From: Photobacterium leiognathi
Lineage (GTDB): Bacteria > Pseudomonadota > Gammaproteobacteria > Enterobacterales > Vibrionaceae
Direction of reading: 5' to 3'
DNA length: 64,000 bases
NCBI RefSeq assembly: GCF_030685535.1
Contig: NZ_CP131599.1
Span: forward strand, 186,001 to 250,000
The translations under genes were made by a program, and so were the position numbers. Position 1 is the first letter of the stretch. Each line of letters starts with the position of its first letter. The notes under the pieces were generated by a model. It was not told where the DNA came from and did no database searches. It worked only from the letters and a program-made list of their open reading frames with translations. Positions 10,424-19,960 of this stretch are shown one piece after another.

Positions 10424-10466
10424 GGGTTTGCGTTTTTGAGCGTATATTTAGCGCTACATGTAGGTG

Positions 10467-11693
10467 TTAAACGCGCTTAAAAATAATTGAAGTGTTAATC
10501 CCACCGAACGCAAAGTTGTTGCTCATAATGTATTGGCAATCAAGGTTGCGTCCTTCACCACGGATGTAGTCTAAGTCGCCACATTCAGGATCAACGTTAT
10601 CTAGGTTAAGGGTTGGGTTAAACCAACCGTTATGCATCATTTCTAAACTCAACCATGCTTCAATCGCGCCACAGGCACCAAGAGTATGGCCTAAATAGCT
10701 TTTCAGTGAACTAATAGGCGTGTCATTACCAAAGATGCTGGCTGTTGCTTGGCTCTCGGCAATATCACCTTTCTCAGTGGCTGTGCCGTGGGCTGAAATA
10801 TAGTCGATATCACTTGGTGATAAGTTTGCTTGCTGTAGTGCCATTTCCATACATAACTGCATGGTTTCTTTTTGTGGTTGTGTCACGTGGGCAGCATCAC
10901 AGTTGCTTGCAAAGCCAACTACTTCAGCATAGATCTTCGCGCCACGAGCAATCGCATGGTCGTATTCTTCTAACACTAATGTGCCAGCACCTTCGCCAAT
11001 CACTAAGCCATCACGCTCGGTATCGTAAGGGCGAGGCGTTGCTTTAGGCGTGTCGTTTTTAAGGCTGGTAGCAAAAAGGGTATCAAAAACGGCAGACTCT
11101 GTTGGGCAAAGCTCTTCAGCACCACCTGCCACCATTACAGTTTGATAACCGTGTTTAATGGCTTCATACGCATAACCAATTGCTTGGCTACCAGAGGTAC
11201 ATGCACTGCTCGTTGGGATCACACGACCACGCAGACCAAAGAATAAACCTACGTTTACCGCAGTAGTATGAGGCATCATTTGTACATAAGTGGTAGCAGT
11301 AATAGCGCGGGTGCTTTTCTCATTAAGCATTACACCAAAAGCACTGATCGCAGGGGTACTTCCGGTTGAAGAGCCGTAAGCGATACCGGTTTGACCGTTA
11401 GTCAGTACCTCGTTGTCTAGCAATCCAGCTTGGATAAGTGCGTTTTCAGTTGCCAATGTCGATAGTTTAGATACACGTCCCATGGCACGGGTTTTCTTAC
11501 GTGTGTAATGTTTTGGCAAGGTGAAGTTTTCAATCGGTGCGGCAAGTTTGGTGTTTAAGCCATCATACAATTCATAGTCTTGCATGTAGATCGTCGCATT
11601 TTCACATGCACGCAGTTTTGGCTCAATGTGCTGCCAATCGTTACCAAATGCAGTAACCCCTGACATGCCTGTAACAACTACACGACGGTTCAT
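10467..11693 (-). CDS. apeR: APE beta-ketoacyl-ACP synthase (FabF-like)
   Basis: A 408-residue condensing enzyme. The active-site Cys is in SSACTSGSQAIG, and the two His residues are in SAHGTATEKGD and SYLGHTLGACGA. FabF-type thiolase fold, full length. It is the last gene of the minus-strand aryl-polyene cluster; its start overlaps the end of the ketoreductase gene by 4 nt. By analogy with characterised APE clusters it takes part in starter loading or early condensation. Symbol assigned from cluster position. Confidence 0.88.
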   Translation of the reverse strand: MNRRVVVTGMSGVTAFGNDWQHIEPKLRACENATIYMQDYELYDGLNTKLAAPIENFTLPKHYTRKKTRAMGRVSKLSTLATENALIQAGLLDNEVLTNGQTGIAYGSSTGSTPAISAFGVMLNEKSTRAITATTYVQMMPHTTAVNVGLFFGLRGRVIPTSSACTSGSQAIGYAYEAIKHGYQTVMVAGGAEELCPTESAVFDTLFATSLKNDTPKATPRPYDTERDGLVIGEGAGTLVLEEYDHAIARGAKIYAEVVGFASNCDAAHVTQPQKETMQLCMEMALQQANLSPSDIDYISAHGTATEKGDIAESQATASIFGNDTPISSLKSYLGHTLGACGAIEAWLSLEMMHNGWFNPTLNLDNVDPECGDLDYIRGEGRNLDCQYIMSNNFAFGGINTSIIFKRV

Positions 11694-12415
11694 ACTAAAC
11701 CTCCGTTCACTGAAATGACCTGACGAGTAACATAAGCGGCAATGTCAGACATTAGGTAGCTAACTAATCCGGCAACTTCTTCAGGCTCACCCATACGGCG
11801 TAGCGGTACTTGCGGTAAAGCATGCTCTTTTACGTGCTCGTCTACCATACCTGTGTCAATCAGTCCCGGTGCAACACAGTTGACAGTGATCTTACGTTTT
11901 GCGAGCTCTAACGCTAATGACTTGGTCGCACCGATCACACTGGCTTTTGCTGCGCTGTAGTTGGTTTGTCCTCGGTTACCGGTGATCCCTGATACCGATG
12001 CTAAGGTGACAATACGACCACCTTTACGCTTTTGCACCATAGGCATTACGCAAGGGTGTAACACGTTATAGAAGCTATCAAGGTTAGTGTGGATCACGCC
12101 GTCCCATTCTTGCTCTGTCATTGCTGGGAATGCGGTATCTCGGGTGATCCCTGCATTACTTACCACGCCGTAATAAGCACCATGTTCAGCAATGTCTGCA
12201 TTGAGTTGTTCGCGGCATTGTTCACGGTTGCTGATATCAAATTGAATTAAGCGACCTTCACCGCCCGCTTCTGTTATTGAAGCCAATGTTGCTTCAGCAC
12301 CTTGTTTATCACTCATGTAGTGAACGGCGATTGTAAAACCATCTTTAGCCAGCTGTATTGCTATCGCGCGACCGATGCCTTTACTAGCACCTGTTACGAG
12401 GACGTGTCGAGTCAT
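11690..12415 (-). CDS. apeQ: APE 3-ketoacyl-ACP reductase (FabG-like SDR)
   Basis: A 241-residue short-chain dehydrogenase. It has the NADP motif TGASKGIGRA, the catalytic YxxxK in YSAAKAS, NAGITRD, and a FabG-type C-terminus (QVISVNGGLV). It reduces the beta-keto group in each polyene elongation cycle. It overlaps both neighbours by 4 nt (ATGA-type coupling). Confidence 0.93.
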   Translation of the reverse strand: MTRHVLVTGASKGIGRAIAIQLAKDGFTIAVHYMSDKQGAEATLASITEAGGEGRLIQFDISNREQCREQLNADIAEHGAYYGVVSNAGITRDTAFPAMTEQEWDGVIHTNLDSFYNVLHPCVMPMVQKRKGGRIVTLASVSGITGNRGQTNYSAAKASVIGATKSLALELAKRKITVNCVAPGLIDTGMVDEHVKEHALPQVPLRRMGEPEEVAGLVSYLMSDIAAYVTRQVISVNGGLV

Positions 12416-12888
12416 GCGTTCTTCCTGTTATTGTTGTTTGTTTGCATTTGTTCTAATTGTGTTTTTGAGGGAACAAATGCATTGAGTTGACTGCTTGCAA
12501 CGATGTTATCGTTAACCATGATCTTGCAGTCAAAAACAGCCATGCCGTTATTTTCCATAATTTGTTCAGCATGAATGTCTAAAATTTCGTGTTCTTTAAA
12601 TACGCTTAATTCACTGTGGTAGCGACGGCAACCTAAGAGAAAACCGATCGGTGAATCATCGCCTTTTTTCCAAGCGTGATAGCCTGACCAACCTGCGACA
12701 GTTTGTGCCATAAACTCGATCCCAACATAGCCGGGAACAGATTGCGTTTGTGGATCGAAATACAGGCAATCAGAGCGGATCACAACACGGCAATGAATGT
12801 GCTTTTCACCCACATCGATAAGTTCATCGACAAGGATCATTGGCGCTTCATGGGGTAATAGTTGATGTAATGGGGGGCAATTAGTCAT
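12412..12888 (-). CDS. apeP: APE 3-hydroxyacyl-ACP dehydratase (hotdog fold)
   Basis: About 158 residues from the ATG at 12888 (MTNCPPLHQLLPHEAPM). An upstream in-frame start at 12951 exists but would overlap the previous gene deeply. The N-terminal PHEAPMILVDELIDV and the central YVGIEFMAQTVAGWSGYHA are as in FabZ/FabA-like proteins of polyene clusters. It introduces the double bonds of the polyene. It overlaps the ketosynthase gene upstream by 8 nt. Confidence 0.88.
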   Translation of the reverse strand: MTNCPPLHQLLPHEAPMILVDELIDVGEKHIHCRVVIRSDCLYFDPQTQSVPGYVGIEFMAQTVAGWSGYHAWKKGDDSPIGFLLGCRRYHSELSVFKEHEILDIHAEQIMENNGMAVFDCKIMVNDNIVASSQLNAFVPSKTQLEQMQTNNNNRKNA

Positions 12889-14095
12889 CGGTAAGTCCAA
12901 GAATAAGGCTGATGTTGTTGCCACCAAATGCAAACGAGTTACTGAGCACAACGGGTTTGGTTAATGCCATATCCGCTGAGGCTAATTGAATTGGGAGATC
13001 GTCTGCGACAACACCATCATTAATTTGTTTTGGCAGTGGTAAATTATAGCGAAGTAAGTGCCAACAAATGGCAGCTTCAATCGCACTTGCAGCTCCTAGA
13101 GTATGTCCGGTAAGAGGTTTGGTTGAACTCACGGGTACGTGATTACCAAATACACGGGCAAGGGCTTTTGCTTCCATTGCATCATTTAAAGGCGTTGCCG
13201 TTCCATGGGCGTTGATATAACCAATATCGTTTGGTGTCAGGTTGGCATCGGCTAATGCTTTACGCATTGCGACTTCTGCTCCTGTGCCTTCTGGGTGTGG
13301 TGCTGAAATATGATGAGCATCAGAGCTATCGCCGACACCAAGCAGTGCAATATGCGGTGTTGATTGATTTTCATCTGGGGTGTGAGCAAGCAGCATAAAA
13401 GCTGCCCCTTCACCAATGTTGATCCCGTTGCGATTATCACTAAATGGGTTACACAAACTGCTTGAAAGAGAATCTAAGCCGTGAAAACCATTAAGGGTTA
13501 AGTGACAAAGACTGTCAGCCCCACCGACAATCACTGCATCGACTAAGCCCGCTTTTAGCATTCGCTTTGCTGATAAAAACACGCGGCCACTAGATGAACA
13601 TGCGGTTGAAAGGGTATAGCAAGGCCCTGTTAATTGGTAATAGTCAGCAATAAATTGCCCAGTATTACTTGGCTCTTGCTGGTGGTAGTGATAACCATTT
13701 GGGTAACTGCAGGTCTCTTTTCGTGTCGTTAGCGCTTGCTCGCCATCACTGATCCCAGAGGTCGTTGTTCCAACAATCACTGCAATACGATCATTACCGT
13801 ATTGCTTAATGGCGGCATGGATCTCTGGCTCAATTTGTTGCAGTGCAGATAAAGCTAAACGGTTATTAGCGGTATCTTGGTGCGCAAAACGCGTGCTATC
13901 AATATTTGGTAGTGCAGATGAAACTTTGCCAACGACAGTCTCTGTGCCGTCATTTAGCCAGCCTTGTACGGTTAGCATATCAGGGCTAACACCTTGGCGT
14001 AATCGTTTGTGGATGGTGTCATGTTCGCAGCCTAACGCTGAGTTAAACCCACACCCACGAATATAAATTGGCTGTTTGTCGGCGATTGTTTGCAT
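12881..14095 (-). CDS. apeO: APE beta-ketoacyl-ACP synthase
   Basis: 404 residues. Active Cys in LSTACSSSGRVF, His residues in NAHGTATPLND and TKPLTGHTLGAASA, C-terminal NSFAFGGNN. All catalytic residues are present, unlike the apeC partner. In studied APE systems ApeO pairs with the ApeC chain-length-factor-like protein to elongate the aryl polyene. Ends 8 nt inside the dehydratase gene. Confidence 0.9.
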   Translation of the reverse strand: MQTIADKQPIYIRGCGFNSALGCEHDTIHKRLRQGVSPDMLTVQGWLNDGTETVVGKVSSALPNIDSTRFAHQDTANNRLALSALQQIEPEIHAAIKQYGNDRIAVIVGTTTSGISDGEQALTTRKETCSYPNGYHYHQQEPSNTGQFIADYYQLTGPCYTLSTACSSSGRVFLSAKRMLKAGLVDAVIVGGADSLCHLTLNGFHGLDSLSSSLCNPFSDNRNGINIGEGAAFMLLAHTPDENQSTPHIALLGVGDSSDAHHISAPHPEGTGAEVAMRKALADANLTPNDIGYINAHGTATPLNDAMEAKALARVFGNHVPVSSTKPLTGHTLGAASAIEAAICWHLLRYNLPLPKQINDGVVADDLPIQLASADMALTKPVVLSNSFAFGGNNISLILGLTDD

Positions 14096-14156
14096 AGTGC
14101 TGGTATCTGGCTCTTTGATATTGGTTATTTAAGATTTTGTCGTCATGAGTGAGAGA

Positions 14157-14774
14157 TTATTTGCCTGACTCATGTTGGCTTGATTGCAGTGTTTTAATAC
14201 CGATCGTGTAATGTTGCTGATGGTTGATAAACGTAATATCACCTTTTAGCGGATCGCTATTTTTATAATCAATATCTGCAATTATATCACCTTTACTATC
14301 AATTAATTGACGGTGATTATGAGTTTGTTTTAATTGCCAACCTACTTGCTCTAATGGGGCTTTCCAAGCATCCATCGGCCACAGCGTGATCATAATATTA
14401 AATAAAACCTGCTTAGGATCGGGCAGTGTTGCACCTAGCCCCGGCATGACATAGGTATCAATATGTTGATCTTGATAATCAAGGCTAAGAATACGGGTTC
14501 CCCATGAAGAAAATCCCGCTAATGCTACGCGCTTTGGATCAACTTGTAGCTGAACCGGAAGCTGGTGGCTTTGTTTTTGCCATGTTGCAGTGATCAGCTG
14601 GCTGGCTGTTAATGAGTAACCCAGTTGAGCAGGTGTTGGTAAGGTCACAAGCGTATTGGGCGCAATTTCCACTTGGTTTTGCTGCACTATTGGTTTGCTG
14701 GCGCATCCGACTAATACCACGCTCGCCATCAATATGGCAATCATACCTTTAGCGTGTTGTTTTATGGTTTTCAT
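14157..14774 (-). CDS. apeN: APE cluster DUF3261-type lipoprotein
   Basis: A 205-residue lipoprotein: signal peptide with lipobox VVLVGCASK (Cys24), then a beta-rich domain with the DUF3261-like pattern (WGTRILSLDYQDQHIDTYV, ..LFNIMITLWPMDAW..). It has no Asp after the Cys, so outer-membrane targeting by Lol is expected. It accompanies the LolA-like protein and the MMPL exporter and probably helps place the lipid-linked polyene in the outer membrane (inference). Confidence 0.8.
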   Translation of the reverse strand: MKTIKQHAKGMIAILMASVVLVGCASKPIVQQNQVEIAPNTLVTLPTPAQLGYSLTASQLITATWQKQSHQLPVQLQVDPKRVALAGFSSWGTRILSLDYQDQHIDTYVMPGLGATLPDPKQVLFNIMITLWPMDAWKAPLEQVGWQLKQTHNHRQLIDSKGDIIADIDYKNSDPLKGDITFINHQQHYTIGIKTLQSSQHESGK

Positions 14775-14785
14775 TACAAAGAGCC

Positions 14786-17149
14786 TTATTGATGTTGTTG
14801 CGATGGTTTTACTTTACTCATCGCCAACGGGGCTAATAGCCAAGCGATGATGATGCCTGTCAGCACGGTGATCCCAAAACTATGTATGGCTTGAGTTTCA
14901 CTCAGAGCAAGTAAGCCAAATGACAAAACAGTGGTTAATGCGGATAAGGTGATTGCCAATAATGTGGTGATCCCTTGCTGGTGCGCTGTTTCTGCTTTTA
15001 GCTCTGCAAAAAATAGACTGTAATCAATCCCGATACCCAAAATTAAGATCAGCGCTAATAGGTTGAACAAGTTAAGTGGTGTACCTGTTAGGCTTGTGAT
15101 CGCAATACCCGCCATACCAGCTATTAAGGATGGCGCGATCATTTTCACACCTTGCTTGAGACCATAACGCCAAGCTAATAACAGATAAATCGCAAAGGTC
15201 GCCGCGATCAATAGCCAAGTCACGTGCTCTCGGTATTGTCCGAACAGAGCTGAAATCTCATCGGCTTTGTTTAAATACGTCAGTTCACTGTCGTTATGCG
15301 TTAGCTGTTCAATAGCGTTTTGCTGCTTAATGTCATGAAGCAAAATCACCGCGCTGTATTTACTGACACCATTTTTATCTTTTAGTGCATCGAGCCACAT
15401 AAAACGCAGTGGTGCTGAGATCGGTGATGCCAAGAAATGCGCCATGGTTAAAGGTTCAAATGTGGCGGTGAAGCTAACAGGTTGTGCCAGATTTAAACTT
15501 TGGCTGAGTGTTGTACCTTGCTCTTTATATAGTTGTTGGACTAACTCGAAGTTAGCTCTTTGCTGCTCAAGTGTTGGAATATATTGACCAAGGCTTTGAT
15601 AACTCTTTAGTGCCCCTTGTTTGATTAATCCATCTAAGGCGTGATCGGTAGCTGCGATTTTATTGAGTAATGCTTGCTGGCTATCAGCTTTTACTAGAAA
15701 CATTTGTTGGCTACTGCTTACACCCGTGATGGCTTTAATTGTCGCTTCTTGATGTTGTAACGACGCAGGAAGGGCTTGCAGTTGGCGAATATCATCGTTG
15801 TAAGTTGCTTTGGTTAAACCATAAATGGACAGCAGTGCTAATAGTATAGGTGTAACCCAACGGATACTGGGTTGCAGCCATAGATGCAGCCAACGACCTA
15901 ATGTACCAGCAAAAGGAATAGCACGAGGTTTGCTTGGTTTTGCTGCAAGGGTGGGATACCAACAGACCACGGTGGCGTAAGCGGCAGTTAAGCCAATGGC
16001 TGAGAATAAAGACAGTTGCTGCAAACCAGGGAAGGGCGCAACTAACATACCTAAATAACCAATCAAGCTAGTGATTAAACCAAGCGTGATTGCAGTAAAT
16101 ATATGTTTTAAACCTTGCTGTGCATTCCAATGTTTACCTGCTGCTAAACGATCGGTGAGGTAATGGAAAGCATAGTCGATGGAAACCCCAATCAAGCTGG
16201 CACCAAAGACCAAGCTAAACAGATGTACCTTGCCAAAAATCGCAACAGTAGTAACAAATGCTGCCACTAAACCACAGCTAATGGAAAGCAGGGCAAGGGC
16301 TAATGGTAAGGTGCTGCGATAAACCGCGATTAATAAAATCACAATCCCTAGCAGTGAGCCTAAGCCTATGGTGCTAATTTCATTTTCTGCGCTTTGCGTA
16401 CCGTGAGCAGCGTAGAAAATAACTCCAGTTTGCTCGATTGCAAGCGGTGAATCAGTAAGTGAATACTTGCTTTCAATTTGTTGCTCTAACGAGGTTAATG
16501 CTGGCAACTTATCTTGTAAGCCAATGTTATAGGCTGAGCCTTTGAGATTGGCAGTGATCAGGGCGTAATGTTTGTCTTGATATTCTGTGGTTAGAAAGCC
16601 TTGTTTTAGACTGAATTTACCAGTTTTAGCGGTGAGATCGGCAAGGTATTCACGAAACAACAAGAAAGGATCGTTTTTAAGTTCTGTGCCAGTAATACCT
16701 GAGAACGGGTTATACAGAGTATGGATAACGTTTTGAGTTTGCTGTTCAGGATGATGTTGCAGGCGATTTTGTTGCTCTGGCGTTAATAATTGAAAGCGTT
16801 TCGGATAGTAGAGCTTTGCCCATGCTTGTTGCTGATCTTGGCTTACTTCGGCATCAATATGGCTAAACATATCAAGGGAAGGCAGGGCTTGGCTAAAGTC
16901 TTTAGCGGCTTTGAGCATGGTATCGCTGTCTTTACTGCCGACAACAAAGACCACCTTATCGCTCATACTAGTGGCAATATGATCAAACGCTTGTTGCGCT
17001 ATGGGATCTTGGCGATTTTCAGGTAATAACGCCAAGATGTTCGTTTCAATAGGGAGTTGTTTACGCGCTGTGAGTTGGTAGCCAAGGGCGGCTACCAAAA
17101 TCAACATAATCGCAAGCCATAAACTGGCTAACTTAGAATTGGAAAACAC
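14786..17149 (-). CDS. apeM: APE MMPL/RND-type exporter
   Basis: A 787-residue inner-membrane transporter: one N-terminal helix, a large periplasmic loop (about 40-235), a helix bundle (about 240-430), a second periplasmic loop (about 450-625) and a second bundle (about 630-775). The two bundles contain GASLIGVSIDYAFHYLTDR and LGIGIDYSLFFAELKAE, the duplicated MMPL signature with a membrane-embedded Asp. COG4258 type. It probably moves the arylpolyene-lipid from the inner membrane. The start overlaps the LolA-like gene by 17 nt. Confidence 0.9.
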   Translation of the reverse strand: MFSNSKLASLWLAIMLILVAALGYQLTARKQLPIETNILALLPENRQDPIAQQAFDHIATSMSDKVVFVVGSKDSDTMLKAAKDFSQALPSLDMFSHIDAEVSQDQQQAWAKLYYPKRFQLLTPEQQNRLQHHPEQQTQNVIHTLYNPFSGITGTELKNDPFLLFREYLADLTAKTGKFSLKQGFLTTEYQDKHYALITANLKGSAYNIGLQDKLPALTSLEQQIESKYSLTDSPLAIEQTGVIFYAAHGTQSAENEISTIGLGSLLGIVILLIAVYRSTLPLALALLSISCGLVAAFVTTVAIFGKVHLFSLVFGASLIGVSIDYAFHYLTDRLAAGKHWNAQQGLKHIFTAITLGLITSLIGYLGMLVAPFPGLQQLSLFSAIGLTAAYATVVCWYPTLAAKPSKPRAIPFAGTLGRWLHLWLQPSIRWVTPILLALLSIYGLTKATYNDDIRQLQALPASLQHQEATIKAITGVSSSQQMFLVKADSQQALLNKIAATDHALDGLIKQGALKSYQSLGQYIPTLEQQRANFELVQQLYKEQGTTLSQSLNLAQPVSFTATFEPLTMAHFLASPISAPLRFMWLDALKDKNGVSKYSAVILLHDIKQQNAIEQLTHNDSELTYLNKADEISALFGQYREHVTWLLIAATFAIYLLLAWRYGLKQGVKMIAPSLIAGMAGIAITSLTGTPLNLFNLLALILILGIGIDYSLFFAELKAETAHQQGITTLLAITLSALTTVLSFGLLALSETQAIHSFGITVLTGIIIAWLLAPLAMSKVKPSQQHQ

Positions 17150-17804
17150 GTTGTTCTTCTGATGTTAGTGTGGTCGGTGTCGTTTTTTGTTGGCTAAAAG
17201 TGATAATGGTTTTATCGCCACGAATTTCATCCAGTTCAAGCTCGTTAATGAACTTACCACCTTCAATTTCAATCTTGCTAAAGACTTTATCTAACGGCGC
17301 TACTTTGGGAGTAAGCACTAACTGCCATTGATTGTTCGTCGTGCTGTCTTTTATCTCTTTAAGTGATAAATCAAACTGCTCAGTAAGCTGTGAAGTATCG
17401 CCTTTAAACAGCGATAAGAACACATGGCTAAAGTAGAACACCATTGGATTATCACTGGCTGAAAGCACCTGTGCTGGTTGGTTATCAAACTGCTGGCTAA
17501 GTTTATCTTGGGTTAACACCAGTGATACAGGCATCGGCTGGGTTTGATGCCACCATAGGCCGTTTTTCGCTGACAGTAAAAACTGACCACTTGATAGCAA
17601 TGGTTGATCGAACATTGCCATTTCACGTTTTTGAGTAAAATCACCACGCACAAGCGGCGCTGAAGATAAGTTTTTTTGTAGCTGATCTAACCTAATAGCA
17701 TGGGCTGATAAGCTAGTAAGCGCTAACACAGATGCAGCCAATGTTGCTTTTGCTGCTCGTTTAAAGACACGGCTAAAACGGGTTTTATCACGCATGGTTG
17801 GCAT
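17133..17804 (-). CDS. apeL: APE LolA-like outer-membrane lipoprotein carrier
   Basis: About 223 residues from ATG 17804 (MPTMRDKTRFSRVFKR), followed by a signal peptide TLAASVLALTSLSAHA and mature IRLDQLQ. A longer frame reaches 17873, but that extension lies inside the thioesterase gene and is not signal-like. The mature part matches the LolA fold (PLVRGDFTQKREMAMFDQPL, GLWWHQTQPMPVSLVL). It is a periplasmic carrier for the lipidic product. ATG 17795 is an alternative start. Confidence 0.85.
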   Translation of the reverse strand: MPTMRDKTRFSRVFKRAAKATLAASVLALTSLSAHAIRLDQLQKNLSSAPLVRGDFTQKREMAMFDQPLLSSGQFLLSAKNGLWWHQTQPMPVSLVLTQDKLSQQFDNQPAQVLSASDNPMVFYFSHVFLSLFKGDTSQLTEQFDLSLKEIKDSTTNNQWQLVLTPKVAPLDKVFSKIEIEGGKFINELELDEIRGDKTIITFSQQKTTPTTLTSEEQRVFQF

Positions 17805-18228
17805 ACCAAGCCTCCACTTTTTCGGTAAATACTTTTGGTGACACAAAGCACATCTCACGATCAGCGATGCCAACCGCCACTTGCATGGTGTGCCCTTTGG
17901 TCATTCGTGCCCCTGTTTCACCATCATAGATAACATAATCAACACGAAGACGGTTTTCCCATTCTGTCATGGTGGCAGTAATGCGGATAGGATGGTCGTA
18001 AGGGATCGCTTTAACATACTTCACGCGGGTATCAATGATTGACCATACATAACCCGATGCTTCCATTTCACGATAACTGTAGTTCAGTTTGTTCATTAAC
18101 TGATGACGTGCTTCTTCAAAGTAGCGGAAGTAGTTACCGTGATAAATGACGCCCATTGGATCGGCATCTTGAAAACTCGTTGTAAGCGAGATTTCAGCAC
18201 TGATGAATTCCGGTTTTATTGTTGTCAT
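17788..18228 (-). CDS. apeK: APE acyl-CoA/ACP thioesterase (4HBT hotdog family)
   Basis: A 146-residue thioesterase with the 4-hydroxybenzoyl-CoA thioesterase signature DADPMGVIYHGNYFRYFEEA (Asp nucleophile region). GTAGGGAAATCG precedes the ATG. It is the first gene after an internal terminator, so it probably starts the second transcription unit of the cluster. The upstream 172 bp contains TATACCCAAGC/GCTTAGGTATA, a weak inverted repeat. Confidence 0.88.
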   Translation of the reverse strand: MTTIKPEFISAEISLTTSFQDADPMGVIYHGNYFRYFEEARHQLMNKLNYSYREMEASGYVWSIIDTRVKYVKAIPYDHPIRITATMTEWENRLRVDYVIYDGETGARMTKGHTMQVAVGIADREMCFVSPKVFTEKVEAWYANHA

Positions 18229-18335
18229 TAATCGATTTCCCTACAAACAAAAAATAAGAAAATGTATACCCAAGCCCTTGTTACTTAATGAACACCTCGA
18301 GCTAGCTTAGGTATAAGTCACCAAGATAATAGCGG

Positions 18336-18371
18336 AAAAAACCATACTCACTCTGAATGTTGAGTGAGTAT
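18336..18371 (-). terminator. intrinsic terminator after the ammonia-lyase gene
   Basis: On the minus strand ATACTCACTC and GAGTGAGTAT form a perfect 10-bp stem with an 8-nt loop, followed by GGTTTTTT. It lies directly after the lyase stop and divides the APE cluster into an upstream unit (apeC to lyase) and a downstream unit (apeK to apeR). Confidence 0.8.
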
Positions 18372-18400
18372 TAGGTCAATTTTCCAAGCAAGAGAAACAG

Positions 18401-19960
18401 TTAGCGATATAGCGGCCAGTGTTGATGCTGGATCATATCGATAAACAGACGTAAGTCTTGCTCTAGTGGGCGATCTTCAATAACCGATTCAAAGTGCTCT
18501 AATACCGCTTCATTCATCTTAGTCAGCGCAGGACTTAAATGTGATGCGTTAAGCTCTTCATCACGCTTTCTTAGCTCAATTGCTTGGGTTGCTGCTAGCA
18601 ATGATGCTGCGGTGACTTGCTCTGTTAACTGCAATACACGTAAGCAATCACGAGAAGCAATAGTACCCATGCTCACTTTATCTTGGTTATGACACTCGGT
18701 TGAGCGAGAGAATACGCTGGCTGGCATAGTGTGTTTTAACGCTTCTGCCGTCCATGCTGAGATACCGATTTGTACCGCTTTAAAACCGTGGTTGATTGGC
18801 TTACGCTCACCCATTGCACCTGTTAGGTTAAATGGCAAACCGTTGTTGAACTTGTAATCCATCAGCTGTGCCATTTGGCGATCAAGCAGATCGGCAATGT
18901 TAGCAACAGCGGTTTTTAGGGTATCCATCGCCATTGCAATATGACCACCATAGAAGTGACTACCGTGAAGTACACGTTCGTTATCACCATCAATAATTGG
19001 GTTATCGTTAGCGCTGTTTAGCTCGTTCTCAATCATTTGGCGTAGCCACGGCAGGCTATCTTGCAGCACGCCGATTACATGAGGTGCACAACGCAATGAG
19101 TAACGATCTTGCAGTCGATCACTGTTACGAGGTGGACGTTCTGCTTGCAGATCTGAACGTAACCAACTAGCAATAAGTTGCTGCCCCGGATGTGGTTTTA
19201 CCGCAAATAATGCTTCATCAAAGTGGAAATCATTACCTTGCATCGCAACAGACACCATTGCGGTGATCTTAGTTGCCATTTGCGCGAGATATTCCGCGCG
19301 CTTGTAAGCTAAACAGGCAAGAGCAGTCATTACCGATGTGCCATTCATTAGCGCTAAGCCTTCTTTCGGTCTTAGTTGAATAGGTGTAATACCAAGCTCA
19401 TTAAACACTTCTGCGGTTGGCCGCACTTCACCTTTATAAATCACATCACGCTCACCGATTAAGGTGGCAGCAACGTAAGATAGCGGGGTTAAATCACCAC
19501 TGGCACCCACAGAGCCTTCTTCAGGAATACGTGGCACGATGTCGTGATTAATCAAGGTTACTAATTGGTTCAGTAGTTCATGGCTAACGCCAGAAACCCC
19601 TTGAGATAGCGAGCATAAACGGGTGGCTAGCACAGCACGGGCTTGTTGCGGTGCTAATACTTCACCTAAACCACAGCCGTGGAAACGGGTTAAATGTAGC
19701 GGTAATTCATCAACGAGTTTTGGTGGGATCGCAACCGTACATGAATCACCGTAGCCAGTGGTTACACCATAAATTACGCCTTCATCTTTGAGTAGGCGTT
19801 CAAGGAAAGCGACACCGCGGTCAATTTTTTCGTTGAATGCAGCATCATTGTTCATTTCAGCATGGGCACCATTAGCGATAGCACAAACGTCTTCAATCGT
19901 GAGGCGATCGGCACCAAACTTAATGGTTTGTTGGGTTGTTGAGGTATTATTGGTTGTCAT
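18401..19960 (-). CDS. MIO-dependent aromatic amino acid ammonia-lyase of the APE cluster
   Basis: 519 residues from ATG 19960 (MTTNNTSTTQ, GGAAAG upstream; an in-frame GTG lies 12 nt earlier). The prosthetic MIO is formed from A153-S154-G155 in GSVGASGDLTPL. Other family residues are seen: YGVTTGYGDS (catalytic Tyr), NDNPII, and MAQLMDYKFNNGLP. The two residues that align with the selectivity pair of this family (His-Leu in Rhodobacter TAL, Phe-Leu in plant PAL, Ser-His in HAL) read Phe-His here (TRFHGCGLG), so the substrate cannot be read off directly. In this context it most likely makes cinnamate or 4-coumarate as polyene starter rather than acting in histidine use. Often annotated histidine ammonia-lyase. 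Confidence 0.88.
   Translation of the reverse strand: MTTNNTSTTQQTIKFGADRLTIEDVCAIANGAHAEMNNDAAFNEKIDRGVAFLERLLKDEGVIYGVTTGYGDSCTVAIPPKLVDELPLHLTRFHGCGLGEVLAPQQARAVLATRLCSLSQGVSGVSHELLNQLVTLINHDIVPRIPEEGSVGASGDLTPLSYVAATLIGERDVIYKGEVRPTAEVFNELGITPIQLRPKEGLALMNGTSVMTALACLAYKRAEYLAQMATKITAMVSVAMQGNDFHFDEALFAVKPHPGQQLIASWLRSDLQAERPPRNSDRLQDRYSLRCAPHVIGVLQDSLPWLRQMIENELNSANDNPIIDGDNERVLHGSHFYGGHIAMAMDTLKTAVANIADLLDRQMAQLMDYKFNNGLPFNLTGAMGERKPINHGFKAVQIGISAWTAEALKHTMPASVFSRSTECHNQDKVSMGTIASRDCLRVLQLTEQVTAASLLAATQAIELRKRDEELNASHLSPALTKMNEAVLEHFESVIEDRPLEQDLRLFIDMIQHQHWPLYR

Noticed and set aside
18266..18313. Another copy of the MITE-like element
   Set aside because: Only TATACCCAAGC and GCTTAGGTATA remain; the CTTCAAGATGC part is absent, so similarity is too short.
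18401..19960. Histidine utilisation hutH
   Set aside because: No hutU, hutI or hutG nearby; the gene is embedded and translationally overlapped in the APE cluster.
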